Shown one piece after another: positions 8,365-16,791 of a DNA stretch of 64,000 nucleotides. The first letter of the stretch is position 1, and every line of letters starts with the position of its first letter. The DNA is from Ruminococcus sp. Marseille-P6503 (lineage in GTDB: Bacteria; Bacillota; Clostridia; Oscillospirales; Ruminococcaceae), in the NCBI RefSeq assembly GCF_900604945.1, contig NZ_UWPB01000002.1, positions 186,001 through 250,000 on the forward strand. The letters are read 5' to 3'. The notes below the pieces were generated by a model. That model was not told where the DNA came from, did no database searches, and saw nothing but the letters and a program-made list of their open reading frames with translations. The translations under genes and the position numbers were made by a program.

Positions 8365-8589
8365 TTATATAAGCAGCTCGCATTTTTGTGATATACATTC
8401 ATGGTAAATAAACTCGGTAAGATTTTCATCTGATATTTCTATAATCACTTTGCACTTTTTTCCGCTTACATCGAAATCTATTACCTTGGCGCCATACGAA
8501 TCAAAAAGCTGGCTTATCCTTTTGTAGCATGGCACCCGTCTGTCAGACTCGGTAATAGGCAATACTGCAACATGAATGTTTTGACACAT
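8365..8589 (-). CDS. Small hypothetical protein, 74 residues
   Basis: I do not recognise this protein. The start at 8589 (MCQNIHVAVLP) is chosen because GGAGGTGATGAGA lies right before it; a longer frame reaching 8649 lacks a ribosome site. The predicted fold is mixed alpha/beta with no signal peptide and no membrane segment, and it ends in a Cys-containing tail (HECISQKCELLI). It could be a small cytoplasmic regulatory or ligand-binding domain. A terminator follows. It stands alone between the MATE gene and a secreted protein gene. Confidence 0.65.
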   Translation of the reverse strand: MCQNIHVAVLPITESDRRVPCYKRISQLFDSYGAKVIDFDVSGKKCKVIIEISDENLTEFIYHECISQKCELLI

Positions 8590-8742
8590 TCTCATCACCT
8601 CCGCCGGCACGTAGCCAGAAATTTTTTGTTGTAAATTGGCGTGGTACACAAAAAAGGGGATTCCGCGCCGACGGGTAACTAGTGACGCTGCAGCCTGCTG
8701 AAAGCAGTTTGCTGGTATAATTATATATTATAAAATATAGAA

Positions 8743-9162
8743 TTATCTTGTCATTGCGGCGCCGTAAAGAGTTATATCCTCCAGCAGCGCTCCGGTCGTG
8801 CTGTAAACCTTATAATGCGTTTTACAGCGGTATTTCTCTCCTATTGTTGCCGAAGCAACTCTTGTATCATATACATTTCTTTTGGCAGAATCAGAAAACG
8901 ACTTGCCCGGCACATCCTGCCATCCGCCGTCCTTGATCTGAAGCTGACAAGTATACACGATCTCTCCTACCATAGTCTCTCCCTGCAACTTGAATCCATA
9001 CTTAACAGAGCTTGCTCCGTAAGCCTCGCAGATAGAAAGATTATTATAGGTATAATCGGAACAGGGCATTATCCCATCCTCCGCGGATACGGAAAATACC
9101 GCCAGCACAAAAACGAGAACCGCAGCCGACATAACTGACGTCAATTTTCTGAATGTCTTCAC
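8743..9162 (-). CDS. Small secreted protein
   Basis: The 139-residue product begins with a clear signal peptide (MKTFRKLTSVMSAAVLVFVLAVFSVSA-like, cleavage near residue 27). The mature part is about 110 residues with four Cys. The spaced YTCQLQ and KYRCKTHYKVYS strands suggest a small beta-sandwich. The start is GTG at 9162, eight bases after GGGAGG; an ATG in the same region is out of frame. Its promoter region shares a 43-bp element with the next gene upstream, so the two are probably co-regulated. I do not recognise the family. Confidence 0.72.
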   Translation of the reverse strand: MKTFRKLTSVMSAAVLVFVLAVFSVSAEDGIMPCSDYTYNNLSICEAYGASSVKYGFKLQGETMVGEIVYTCQLQIKDGGWQDVPGKSFSDSAKRNVYDTRVASATIGEKYRCKTHYKVYSTTGALLEDITLYGAAMTR

Positions 9163-9209
9163 GCTCCATACCTCCCGAAACTTAATTTTCCTGAAGAGGC
9201 TTGTTTAAC

Positions 9210-9252
9210 CCCCTCTATAATTATTAACAACCGAAACCGTCAAAAAGTGCAA
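9210..9252 (-). promoter_or_regulatory. Shared 43-bp promoter-like element, copy 1
   Basis: On the minus strand the element runs from TTGCACTTTTTGACG to TTATAGAGGGG. It matches the copy at 10052-10094 at 36 of 43 positions with no gap. The best promoter reading is TTGACG-17-TTATAG, which is a poor vegetative match, so another sigma factor or an activator may be involved. Confidence 0.6.
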
Positions 9253-9260
9253 TGTTTTTT

Positions 9261-9995
9261 TCAAAAATTTTTATTTTTGTCACTTCTCACAGAATTCGCG
9301 ACTTTAAACAGGTCAATTTTGTTGGAATCGCACGAAACATCATACCTGTAATTTCCGTCGCTCCAGACAATAATTGTCGATCCGCTTCCCAATCTTGAAG
9401 ACGCGATTCCTTCGCAGCCTCTGATTCTTACCTCTCTTACATAAGCATTTTCTCTGTTTATATTCTGAAGACCCCACAAATTATTCTGTGAATAAATGAG
9501 ACGTTCGTCCTGATCATTTTCGTAAACCATGTAATTAACCGTATCATCCCGGATTTCTTCAATTAGATCATATCCCTCGGGAATATATGTAGGACTTTGA
9601 TAATTAAAAGCTACCGGCAGGGTCTGGATACCTTCTATCTCTCCTTCCAGAAACTTTACCTCCAGCATTCCGTTGGCAACGGGTCTTGTTTTCATTCCGA
9701 AAGTAAGATTCGGTTCCTTGGGGGCGTCCGCCATCATCGGGATCATTCCGTTTACCGCTACAACGGCGGCGATAACGGCTATTGCCGCGTATCTGCCCAG
9801 TCTTTTAAAAGAGAACCTTCTCGGAGGAACAGGAGCAATATCGGCGGTCGTAAACTCAATATTGTAAATACGCGTTATTTTAAAGCAGAAATCTTCAGAA
9901 TAATCATGATACAGCTCTATAGTATTCTTATAGTCTTTTATATCCTCTATTATAACGCCCTTGCGGACAGCCTTGTATGATCTTCTGCGTATCAT
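9261..9995 (-). CDS. Membrane protein with DUF4367-like extracellular domain
   Basis: The start at 9995 (MIRRRSYKAV) follows AAAGGAGGATCGGT. The 244-residue product has a basic cytoplasmic N-terminus of about 80 residues, one membrane segment (YAAIAVIAAVVAVNGMIPMM), and an outside domain. The motif SPTYIPEGYDLIEE followed by a strand with YMVYEND is typical of DUF4367 domains, which occur in anti-sigma-factor-like proteins. No sigma factor gene is next to it. It shares its promoter element with the secreted protein gene downstream. The role is unknown; a sensor of envelope state is an inference. Confidence 0.68.
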   Translation of the reverse strand: MIRRRSYKAVRKGVIIEDIKDYKNTIELYHDYSEDFCFKITRIYNIEFTTADIAPVPPRRFSFKRLGRYAAIAVIAAVVAVNGMIPMMADAPKEPNLTFGMKTRPVANGMLEVKFLEGEIEGIQTLPVAFNYQSPTYIPEGYDLIEEIRDDTVNYMVYENDQDERLIYSQNNLWGLQNINRENAYVREVRIRGCEGIASSRLGSGSTIIVWSDGNYRYDVSCDSNKIDLFKVANSVRSDKNKNF

Positions 9996-10051
9996 ACCGA
10001 TCCTCCTTTGCAGTTTTATCAGGGAAGCTGCACTGGTGCAGAAATAATCAG

Positions 10052-10094
10052 CCCCTCTATAATAATAAACACTCAAAAACGACAAAAAGTGCAA
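10052..10094 (-). promoter_or_regulatory. Shared 43-bp promoter-like element, copy 2
   Basis: This is the second copy of the element at 9210-9252. TTGCACTTTTTG and TATAGAGGGG at the two ends are identical in both. The best promoter reading is TTGTCG-17-TTATAG. Confidence 0.6.
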
Positions 10095-10123
10095 AATTTT
10101 CTTGTTAAGTTTTTGTAAACAAA

Positions 10124-10147
10124 ATCCGCCGTATATAAACGGCGGAT
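10124..10147 (-). terminator. Terminator of the L,D-transpeptidase gene
   Basis: A perfect 8-base stem, ATCCGCCG/CGGCGGAT, is followed on the minus strand by TTTTG. Confidence 0.75.
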
Positions 10148-10186
10148 AAATTCATAACAGATACGCACCGCAGCCGCGCGGTTTTC

Positions 10187-11680
10187 TTAGTAATACATAA
10201 CTACGGGAGTGCCCATAGCGACCTCGTCATGCACAAATTTCGCGTACTCAAGGGGCATATTTATACAGCCGTGAGAGCCGTTGTACTTATAAATATCGCC
10301 GCCGAAATAATACCTCCACTGGGAATCGTGAAGCCCTATCCCGACAATAGCCACTCTGGTCCAGTAAGCGCAGGTAGTGTCCCATTCCTCTCCGTCGGCA
10401 TTGGAATCCTTCATGCGGTAATTTGTCGCCTTACTCCAGACCTTATAAACTCCAGGCAGCGTAGTTCTCGCCTCCGAGGTGGTCTGACCCGAAACTATAT
10501 AACATTCCTTTTTCAGCTTTCCCTTTTCATAATACCAGAACTGCTGGTTTGTAAGGTCTATTTCGATATAGGTATCGCCTATGTCGTCCTTTTTTGAGCG
10601 GGCTGACTCAACGCCGGTAAAAACATAGCCGCCCGTTTCATAATAGACCGGATCCACGCTTTCAACGCTTTCTCCCTCTTCAAGCATATCAACCAAGGCG
10701 TCGCAGGTTTTCTGCTGGTCTATCCACCAGCCGTACTTGGCGTCGCTGCTCGTGGGAACGGTTATATCCCCCTGAATGGTAGCGTGAAATTTTCTTTCGG
10801 TATTATAGGTATCGTATTTTTCGGCAAGCTGCTCCACATATTTCATAGCCTTGTCCGCGTCCGCGGTTATATTGCCGTCGTCGTCCACCTCGACCATATT
10901 CATAAGCTTTTTTCCGGTAAGAGTTTCGGTAGTATAGTCGAAATCATAGGTTATCTTGATATTAAAGACCTTATTCAGCCTTTCACACTCGTCCTCAAGG
11001 TCGGCGGCGGTTATTTCAGGAGCGATATAGCAGCCCGAATCCGCGGCGTTTATCGTAAACTGATTTTTATCAGTCTCGCTCAATATGTAATCCTCAAGCT
11101 TCTGATAATCCATTTTATCGCCCTGAACCGCTTCCCGGACGACATATCCGCTGCCGGTAAGCTCGATCTCGGCATTTTTGTTTTCCTGACTTCCCCAGTC
11201 CGCCCCGCTCAAAAGCTTTCTAAGCTTATCCTTATCATAGGATACAGATTCTTCAAAGCTGTACTCGGCTTTGTCTATAAGTCCTTTGAACCAAAGATTA
11301 CTGTCTGTTTCCGAATATATTTTTTCAAGCTGCCGCCTGGTATCCACAGAATACCCGAAGCTTTCAAGCTCTATCTGAACCGTATCGCCGTCCTGCTTCA
11401 CAATGCTGAGAGTTTTGGGCGCGTCCGTCCTTTCAAACAGCTTTTCCGTTTCGGACAGAGTTTTTCCGCTTACGTCCACTCCGTTTATGTAGGTATTTAC
11501 CGGAAATCTTCCGTCATATTTCGCGCGTCCTATAAAATAAGCCCCCGCAGCGCCAAACGTCATTACGAGAACGATTCCTCCAAGTATAAAAACAGGCGCG
11601 GCTGATTTTTTCTTTTTCCGTTTCTTTTTTCCGCCGGTAACCTTATTGGTACGCGGCTTAGCCGCTGTTTTCGCTGTCAT
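10187..11680 (-). CDS. L,D-transpeptidase (YkuD) with peptidoglycan-binding repeats
   Basis: This membrane-anchored enzyme forms 3-3 cross-links in peptidoglycan or attaches proteins to it. The 497-residue product has a very basic N-terminus, a membrane segment near residues 30-50, a central region like the PG_binding_4 domain (twice), and a C-terminal YkuD domain. The active-site signature SHGCINM is present, with the catalytic Cys at about residue 472. The ATG at 11680 is eight bases after AAAGGA; a GTG/ATG pair upstream has worse spacing. It has its own promoter and terminator. L,D-transpeptidases can give beta-lactam tolerance, but that is general knowledge and not shown here. Confidence 0.93.
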   Translation of the reverse strand: MTAKTAAKPRTNKVTGGKKKRKKKKSAAPVFILGGIVLVMTFGAAGAYFIGRAKYDGRFPVNTYINGVDVSGKTLSETEKLFERTDAPKTLSIVKQDGDTVQIELESFGYSVDTRRQLEKIYSETDSNLWFKGLIDKAEYSFEESVSYDKDKLRKLLSGADWGSQENKNAEIELTGSGYVVREAVQGDKMDYQKLEDYILSETDKNQFTINAADSGCYIAPEITAADLEDECERLNKVFNIKITYDFDYTTETLTGKKLMNMVEVDDDGNITADADKAMKYVEQLAEKYDTYNTERKFHATIQGDITVPTSSDAKYGWWIDQQKTCDALVDMLEEGESVESVDPVYYETGGYVFTGVESARSKKDDIGDTYIEIDLTNQQFWYYEKGKLKKECYIVSGQTTSEARTTLPGVYKVWSKATNYRMKDSNADGEEWDTTCAYWTRVAIVGIGLHDSQWRYYFGGDIYKYNGSHGCINMPLEYAKFVHDEVAMGTPVVMYY

Positions 11681-11782
11681 CTTCATTATCCTTTCGCACA
11701 TATTTTCCGGTCTGCGGCAGACCTTTCAGTCTCTTTTGCAGAATAGAAAAATCCGCCCCGGACCATGCGTTGCTATTTCTAA

Positions 11783-11811
11783 ATTATATCATAAGCACAG
11801 CCGTTTTGCAA
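11783..11811 (-). promoter_or_regulatory. Promoter of the L,D-transpeptidase gene
   Basis: The minus strand has TTGCAA-17-TATAAT about 105 bases before the start codon. Confidence 0.75.
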
Positions 11812-11948
11812 CCGGAAAATCCAAATTTAAAAATAAGGCAATAAGAGCCAGACCGTTCGTTCACATAAAGGCTGTGCAACGGACCGCAGAAAGATAATTG
11901 CCTGCCGTCACACCAACAGAAACGGTGCATTATACAGCTTTTTCCTGC

Positions 11949-11977
11949 TTGACAGTATGCGCTTGCTGGTGTATAAT
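11949..11977 (+). promoter_or_regulatory. Promoter of the lipoprotein-CBS-dacF operon
   Basis: TTGACA-17-TATAAT, a full consensus match, lies about 80 bases before the lipoprotein start. Confidence 0.88.
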
Positions 11978-12055
11978 AAAAGAGTGTAAACTAAGGTTTA
12001 TTATGCTATAAAAAGGACTGCTGCCACCGCACGGTCCGGAAAGGCACGAATATAC

Positions 12056-12958
12056 ATGAAAACAGCAAAAAAATCACTTGCCTGCGCCTGCGCTCTGGGG
12101 CTATGTCTTTCGTTTTACGGCTGCTCCGGCTCGGAAAGCAGCTCTGAGAATACGGCTTCAAACGCGTCCTCCGCGGCTGAGCGGATACAGAGTGAAGCCT
12201 CCGATCCTCAAAGCTCCTCTGAAAATGAAAGCTCTCAGCCGGAGGAATCGCATATCGGCGAATATCTGTCGGGAGTTGCCGATATATACGAGCAGGGCAG
12301 CTATACGCTGCAATGCACCGTAACCAGCACTGCCTTCGACGGCGAGGTCAGCATTACCAGAGTTGTAAGAGACGGCGACGTTTACCAGCTTCAGCAGGAA
12401 AGCATGGGAAGCCACGGCGCTATTACCCTCGGCGGCAGATCATACGATTTTGATTACGTCTGCGGAATGTACCGCGAAACCGACAGCGAGCCGGAGCTTA
12501 ACGTTATTGAAGAAGTAATACGGCTCAATCTTGACAGCACCAGCACTCATGAGGATTCTTCCCAGAGCGGCTATGCCGTTGAAGAATACACCTATATCGG
12601 AGATACCTATATAACCGTAATGGATTTCTATTTTGACAAGGTAACCGGAGAGCTTATCAAATACACCACCACCTACACCGTCGAGGGGCAGGACGACATC
12701 GTTGAAACCAGAACGATAAACCGTCTTGACAATAATATCGACGAATCCGTATTCAATACTGATTTTACGGATTCTCTGGTTGATTTCAATTCCATGAGCG
12801 AGGATCAGCGGCTCGGCTTCTGTCAGGGGCTGTGCGGAAGCCTGGGTATCACGACCGACGATATGTATGAGATGAACATAACCACGGATCAGTTCAAGAC
12901 CATCGACTACGACACGCTGTTCAAGCTGGTATACACCTACGGCGGCGGACATATGTGA
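12056..12958 (+). CDS. Predicted lipoprotein, 300 residues
   Basis: The product has a lipoprotein signal peptide ending in the lipobox FYGC at residues 20-23, then a Ser/Glu-rich linker of about 40 residues, then a globular domain of about 220 residues rich in beta strands. No domain is recognised with confidence; the strand pattern (YTLQCTVTSTAF..., then VTGELIKYTTTY) resembles LolA/LppX-like lipoprotein folds. It is first in an operon with a CBS-domain protein and a D,D-carboxypeptidase, so an envelope role is likely. GGAAAGG lies eleven bases before the ATG. Confidence 0.72.
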   Translation: MKTAKKSLACACALGLCLSFYGCSGSESSSENTASNASSAAERIQSEASDPQSSSENESSQPEESHIGEYLSGVADIYEQGSYTLQCTVTSTAFDGEVSITRVVRDGDVYQLQQESMGSHGAITLGGRSYDFDYVCGMYRETDSEPELNVIEEVIRLNLDSTSTHEDSSQSGYAVEEYTYIGDTYITVMDFYFDKVTGELIKYTTTYTVEGQDDIVETRTINRLDNNIDESVFNTDFTDSLVDFNSMSEDQRLGFCQGLCGSLGITTDDMYEMNITTDQFKTIDYDTLFKLVYTYGGGHM

Positions 12959-12980
12959 TCAGAACATCAGGACGGAATAT

Positions 12981-13445
12981 ATGAATATTTTAAAGCTTCT
13001 AAAGCCCAAGGCGGTCATTGATTATATCTACGACGACGCGACCGTAAGACAGGCGATTGAAAAAATGCGCCACCACGGATTCACCGCCATACCTGTGATC
13101 AACAAAAAGGGAGAATACGTCAAAACGCTTGCGGAAGGCGATTTTCTCTACTTTATGCTGGAAAACAGCCTTTCCGATATTAAGGAGCTGGAGAATTACA
13201 GCGTAAAGGAAATCACAAAGCGCGTAAAGAACAATCCCGTTTATATTTACTCAACGATAGAGGACCTCATTCTTTTATCAATGAATCAGAACTTCGTACC
13301 GGTAATAGACGACCGGAAGGTTTTTATAGGAATAGTCACAAGACGGGATATTCTTCAGTACTGCTACAATACCATCAAGGACGGCGATCCGGAATACGGC
13401 AAAAAGGAAGAGGAATATCAGTCATTTGCTGAAAATAAAACGTAA
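12981..13445 (+). CDS. CBS-domain protein
   Basis: This 154-residue cytoplasmic protein is a tandem pair of CBS domains, the usual module for binding AMP, ATP or similar nucleotides. The first repeat includes VRQAIEKMRHHGFTAIPVI and the second includes FVPVIDDRKVFIGIVTRRDIL. There is no attached enzyme domain, so it may sense adenylate state and act on a partner. It begins 22 bases after the lipoprotein stop, with AGGACGG before the ATG, and a carboxypeptidase gene follows 16 bases later. Confidence 0.88.
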   Translation: MNILKLLKPKAVIDYIYDDATVRQAIEKMRHHGFTAIPVINKKGEYVKTLAEGDFLYFMLENSLSDIKELENYSVKEITKRVKNNPVYIYSTIEDLILLSMNQNFVPVIDDRKVFIGIVTRRDILQYCYNTIKDGDPEYGKKEEEYQSFAENKT

Positions 13446-13461
13446 GAGGAGAGATGTTGAA

Positions 13462-14559
13462 ATGCTCAGACTGAAAAAAAATGAAAAAGGCGGCGCCGCC
13501 GTTGTCGCGGTAATGATAATTATTATGATAGTCGCGATCGGCTCCGCGATTATGGTAGTTACCGGCAGAGGCTCCATAAACGAAGCCAAAGCCGTTCCGG
13601 CAATTGCCGACGAATCCTCTCAGGAGGAATCTCAGCCGGATTCGCAGGCTGATCCCGAACCGGCGCCGGAAAAAACGGAGCCGGAAACGCTTATGAGCTA
13701 CCCTAAGCAGGCGTTAGACTATGAGGATATCTCAATTAAGGAGCTTACAACAAAATACGGTATTCTAATCGACGCGGACAGCAATACCATTCTCGCCGGA
13801 AAAAATTATGAAAAAAAGATCTATCCGGCTTCTCTCACAAAGGTCATGACTCTTATCGTCGCAGTTGAAAATATCGACGATTTTGACGCGAAATACAAAT
13901 TCACCTCTGACGATATCGATCCGCTTATAGAAGAAAACGCTTCCCGCGCGGGCTTTGAAGCAGGAGAAAGCGTTACATATGAGGATCTTCTTTACTCGGC
14001 TATTCTGGTAAGCGGCGCCGACGGAACCGCAGGGCTTGCCAACGCTATTGCAGGCTCCGAGGACAAATTTGTCGAAATGATGAACGACAAGGCCAAGGAA
14101 CTGGGGCTGACCGGCACTCATTTTGAAAACGCCAGCGGACTTCATAACAAAAATCACTACTCAACCTGTCAGGACATTGCGGTTATCATGGAATACGCCA
14201 TGCATAACGACGAATGTATGAAAATACTTACCGCTACGGAATATACAACCGCCAAGACAAAGCAGCATGAGGACGGAATAAAGCTTACCAGCATTGTAGC
14301 AAGCCGCTTTAACGGGTACTACATTGAGGGCGGCGGAGATCTCCTGGGAGGAAAGACCGGCTTTACCGACGAATCCGGCTACTCTCTCGTAAGCATAGCT
14401 GAAAAGGACGGCGTAAATTACGTCTGCGTTACCGTTAAATCAGAGGACGAATGGAAAGCGGTAGAGGACAATATAGCGATCTATGAAAAATACCTGCCCT
14501 CTGAGGACGACAGCGGAGCTCCTTCAGATTCGTCAGAATCAGCGTCCTCGGACGAGTAA
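13462..14559 (+). CDS. D-alanyl-D-alanine carboxypeptidase (DacF/PBP5 type)
   Basis: This enzyme trims the terminal D-Ala of peptidoglycan pentapeptides. The 365-residue product has one N-terminal membrane segment, an acidic Pro/Glu/Ser linker, and an S11 peptidase domain. The SxxK motif is seen in YPASLTKVMT, the second motif in SGAD (usually SxN) and the third in GGKTGFTDESGY. The ATG at 13462 is preferred because AGGAGAG lies before it; an earlier frame start at 13426 lies within the CBS gene. The C-terminus is short and acidic without an amphipathic anchor, so the N-terminal segment is the membrane tether. Confidence 0.93.
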   Translation: MLRLKKNEKGGAAVVAVMIIIMIVAIGSAIMVVTGRGSINEAKAVPAIADESSQEESQPDSQADPEPAPEKTEPETLMSYPKQALDYEDISIKELTTKYGILIDADSNTILAGKNYEKKIYPASLTKVMTLIVAVENIDDFDAKYKFTSDDIDPLIEENASRAGFEAGESVTYEDLLYSAILVSGADGTAGLANAIAGSEDKFVEMMNDKAKELGLTGTHFENASGLHNKNHYSTCQDIAVIMEYAMHNDECMKILTATEYTTAKTKQHEDGIKLTSIVASRFNGYYIEGGGDLLGGKTGFTDESGYSLVSIAEKDGVNYVCVTVKSEDEWKAVEDNIAIYEKYLPSEDDSGAPSDSSESASSDE

Positions 14560-14614
14560 TCAAGCTGTAATCCATAATAAAGCTTCAAATACAATTACAC
14601 AATTGCACCGGTCG

Positions 14615-14660
14615 AACGGCGCCGCAGAACGTAAATACGTTTTATGCAGCGCCGTTTTTT
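14615..14660 (+). terminator. Terminator of the lipoprotein-CBS-dac operon
   Basis: AACGGCGC pairs with GCGCCGTT, an inner ACGT/ACGT stem extends it, and TTTTTT follows. Confidence 0.85.
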
Positions 14661-14742
14661 CAGACATTTAATAACAACAAAGCTTTCGCAGGAGAAGCTG
14701 AAAAAGAACCTGAGCCGCCGCAGGAATACGGAGGCACGTATA

Positions 14743-14780
14743 AAAAACGGTGAAGCGCGGACTAACGCTTCACCGTTTTT
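14743..14780 (-). terminator. Terminator of amt-glnB
   Basis: A perfect 15-base stem (AAAAACGGTGAAGCG and its complement) with an 8-base loop ends in T runs on both strands, so it may serve both sides. Confidence 0.88.
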
Positions 14781-14810
14781 ATTGAGTACAGCTTTCCCAA
14801 GCCGGATAAG

Positions 14811-15197
14811 CTATTCGTCGGCAGTCGACTGAACGGCGTCGTAGCCCGTTTCGCCGGTTCTGATCTTAACCGCCCTGCGTATATAGTAGCTGAAAATCTT
14901 TCCGTCTCCGGGGTTTCCGGTATAAGCCGCTTTTTTTATAGTTTCAATAGTCTTTTCTTCCCACTCCTCAGAGGAAACGACAATTTCAAACTTGATTTTA
15001 GGAAGCACCTGCACGTCGATCTTCTGTCCTCTTACATATTCGGACATTCCTCTCTGAACGCCGCAGCCCACAACCTGATAAACGGTGATACCGTTTACGC
15101 CGATTTCCGAAAGCGCGTTCTTAACGTCCTGATACGCTTCTTCTCTCACGATAGCCTCGATTTTAATAAGAGTCGAGGAATTTTCCTTATTAGCCAT
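14811..15197 (-). CDS. PII nitrogen-regulatory protein (GlnK-like)
   Basis: PII proteins bind ATP/ADP and 2-oxoglutarate and plug the ammonium channel AmtB. The 128-residue product is slightly longer than usual. The T-loop reads GMSEYVRGQK: a Tyr sits at residue 54 and Val follows at 55, where GlnB and GlnK of proteobacteria have the uridylylated Tyr51 of LYRG. Uridylylation is therefore unlikely. The B-loop TGNPGDGK (93-100) is intact. The start at 15197 follows GGGGTG; a longer frame upstream overlaps amt without a ribosome site. It is 31 bases after amt in the same operon. Confidence 0.93.
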   Translation of the reverse strand: MANKENSSTLIKIEAIVREEAYQDVKNALSEIGVNGITVYQVVGCGVQRGMSEYVRGQKIDVQVLPKIKFEIVVSSEEWEEKTIETIKKAAYTGNPGDGKIFSYYIRRAVKIRTGETGYDAVQSTADE

Positions 15198-15228
15198 ATG
15201 ATCGCACCCCAATCCTGTTTTCAATAAG

Positions 15229-16467
15229 TTATTCAAGTCCGTTGAACGAAGGATAAGCCGATTCTCCGTGCTGCGTAATGTCAAGACCTAGCATTTCATC
15301 CTTTGCGTCAACTCTGATACTGCCTGTTACAAGCCTTGTAATGCCGTAGCAGATAAGCGTTCCGACAACCGCGATAACTATTGTGATAGCAATTCCGGCC
15401 GCCTGCGCGCCGAACTGCGCCCAATCGCCGTAAATCGCTCCGTCATAGCCGCCGATCGCTTCCTTTGCAAAGATTCCTGTAAGCAGTCCGCCCCAGATTC
15501 CGCCTGTTCCGTGGCAGCTGAAAGCGTCAAGAGCGTCGTCAAAACCGAATTTCTTCTTGCCGTAGGAAATCATGATAAAGCATACCGGGCTTGTGGTAAG
15601 ACCGATTATTACAGCTGCCCATATCGGAACAAAGCCGGCTCCGGGGGTGATTCCTACCAGTCCCGCAACAATACCTGTGCAGGCGCCGATGAGAGTAGGC
15701 TTTCCGTTCTTTATAACATCGCAGAGCATCCATGAAAGAAGCGCCGCAGCCGCAGAAGCCGCAGTAGTCATAAACGCATGAGCCGCCTGGCCGTTTGCCG
15801 CCAGCGCCGAGCCCGCATTGAAGCCGAACCAGCCGAACATAAGCAGAGAAGCTCCGATCATAACGGTCGGGATATTGTGAATACGGTAAGCCGCGTGATC
15901 GTAGTCCTTACGCTTTCCCAGCAGAATACAAAGCACAAGAGCTGAAACGCCCGAGCTGATATGAACAACGTCGCCGCCCGCAAAGTCAAGCGCGCCGATT
16001 CCCTCAAGTCCGAGGATACCCTTCTGAGCCCATACCATATGCGCCAAAGGATAATAAACAACTACCGACCAGAGAATGATAAACACAAACAGCGATTTGA
16101 ATTTCATTCTGCCGGCAACCGCTCCGGTAATAAGAGCCGGCGTTATAACCGCAAACATCATCTGGAAGCAGCTGAATACCATATTGGGTATAGCCGCGCC
16201 TTCGGTATAGCCCTCTTCAAGCGAAACGCCTTCAAGCCCAAGCCAGCTGAAGTTTCCGATAATGCCGTTTTCGGTAGGCGCAAAGGCAAGCGAATAACCG
16301 AAAAGCACCCACATGACGATACCTGTACCGATAATGAAAATCGACGTCATCATGGTGTTCACGGTGTTTTTCTTCCGCACAAGGCCTCCGTAAAAGCACG
16401 CCAGTCCCGGCGTCATAAAAAATACCAACGCCGCACAGATAAGTACAAATCCTATGTCAGCATTCAT
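15229..16467 (-). CDS. amt: Ammonium transporter Amt
   Basis: This trimeric inner-membrane channel takes up ammonium. The 412-residue product has eleven membrane segments. Family signatures are visible: FYGGLVRKKN near the N-terminus, DFAGGDVVHISSGVSALV with the first pore His, and SCHGTGGIWGG with the second. AGGAGGAATTTGAC lies before the ATG. The PII gene follows in the same operon, the usual pairing. The promoter is 180 bases upstream and the leader has a terminator hairpin, so attenuation by nitrogen supply is possible. Confidence 0.96.
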   Translation of the reverse strand: MNADIGFVLICAALVFFMTPGLACFYGGLVRKKNTVNTMMTSIFIIGTGIVMWVLFGYSLAFAPTENGIIGNFSWLGLEGVSLEEGYTEGAAIPNMVFSCFQMMFAVITPALITGAVAGRMKFKSLFVFIILWSVVVYYPLAHMVWAQKGILGLEGIGALDFAGGDVVHISSGVSALVLCILLGKRKDYDHAAYRIHNIPTVMIGASLLMFGWFGFNAGSALAANGQAAHAFMTTAASAAAALLSWMLCDVIKNGKPTLIGACTGIVAGLVGITPGAGFVPIWAAVIIGLTTSPVCFIMISYGKKKFGFDDALDAFSCHGTGGIWGGLLTGIFAKEAIGGYDGAIYGDWAQFGAQAAGIAITIVIAVVGTLICYGITRLVTGSIRVDAKDEMLGLDITQHGESAYPSFNGLE

Positions 16468-16521
16468 GTCAAATTCCTCCTAAGCCTATAAATTACAGTG
16501 ATTTGCCGAAAAAGGCAAAAT

Positions 16522-16578
16522 AAAAAGGCTCACCATGCTTCTGCCGCCCGTAACCGAGCAGTAAGCAACAAGTGAACC
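16522..16578 (-). terminator. Terminator-like hairpin in the amt leader
   Basis: On the minus strand GGTTCAC (16578-16572) pairs with GTGAGCC (16533-16527) through an interrupted long stem, followed by TTTTTATTTT. It lies between the amt promoter and start codon. In Clostridia, ANTAR-domain proteins control amt and gln leaders by such attenuators, but no clear ANTAR double hairpin was confirmed here. Confidence 0.6.
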
Positions 16579-16649
16579 TCGCTGTTCATAATATAAAATT
16601 TTCAACACGTTTAATATTTCATCCGGATTTAATAATATCAACATAATAT

Positions 16650-16678
16650 ATTATATATGACGAATAAGGTTTTGTCAA
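16650..16678 (-). promoter_or_regulatory. Promoter of amt-glnB
   Basis: The minus strand has TTGACA-17-TATAAT. The predicted leader to the amt start is about 175 bases. Confidence 0.88.
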
Positions 16679-16791
16679 TCTTAAAACCATTGCTTCCGGC
16701 TGATTTCAGATATTATTACAATTTGACATTAAATTCTGCCAATATATTTGTGCAAAATGGCGTTACCCTTATAAGAACACAGCATTAAAGC

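Noticed and set aside
10784-11605. 273-codon plus-strand frame opposite the L,D-transpeptidase
   Set aside because: It is a shadow of a clear gene on the other strand and lacks any family motif.
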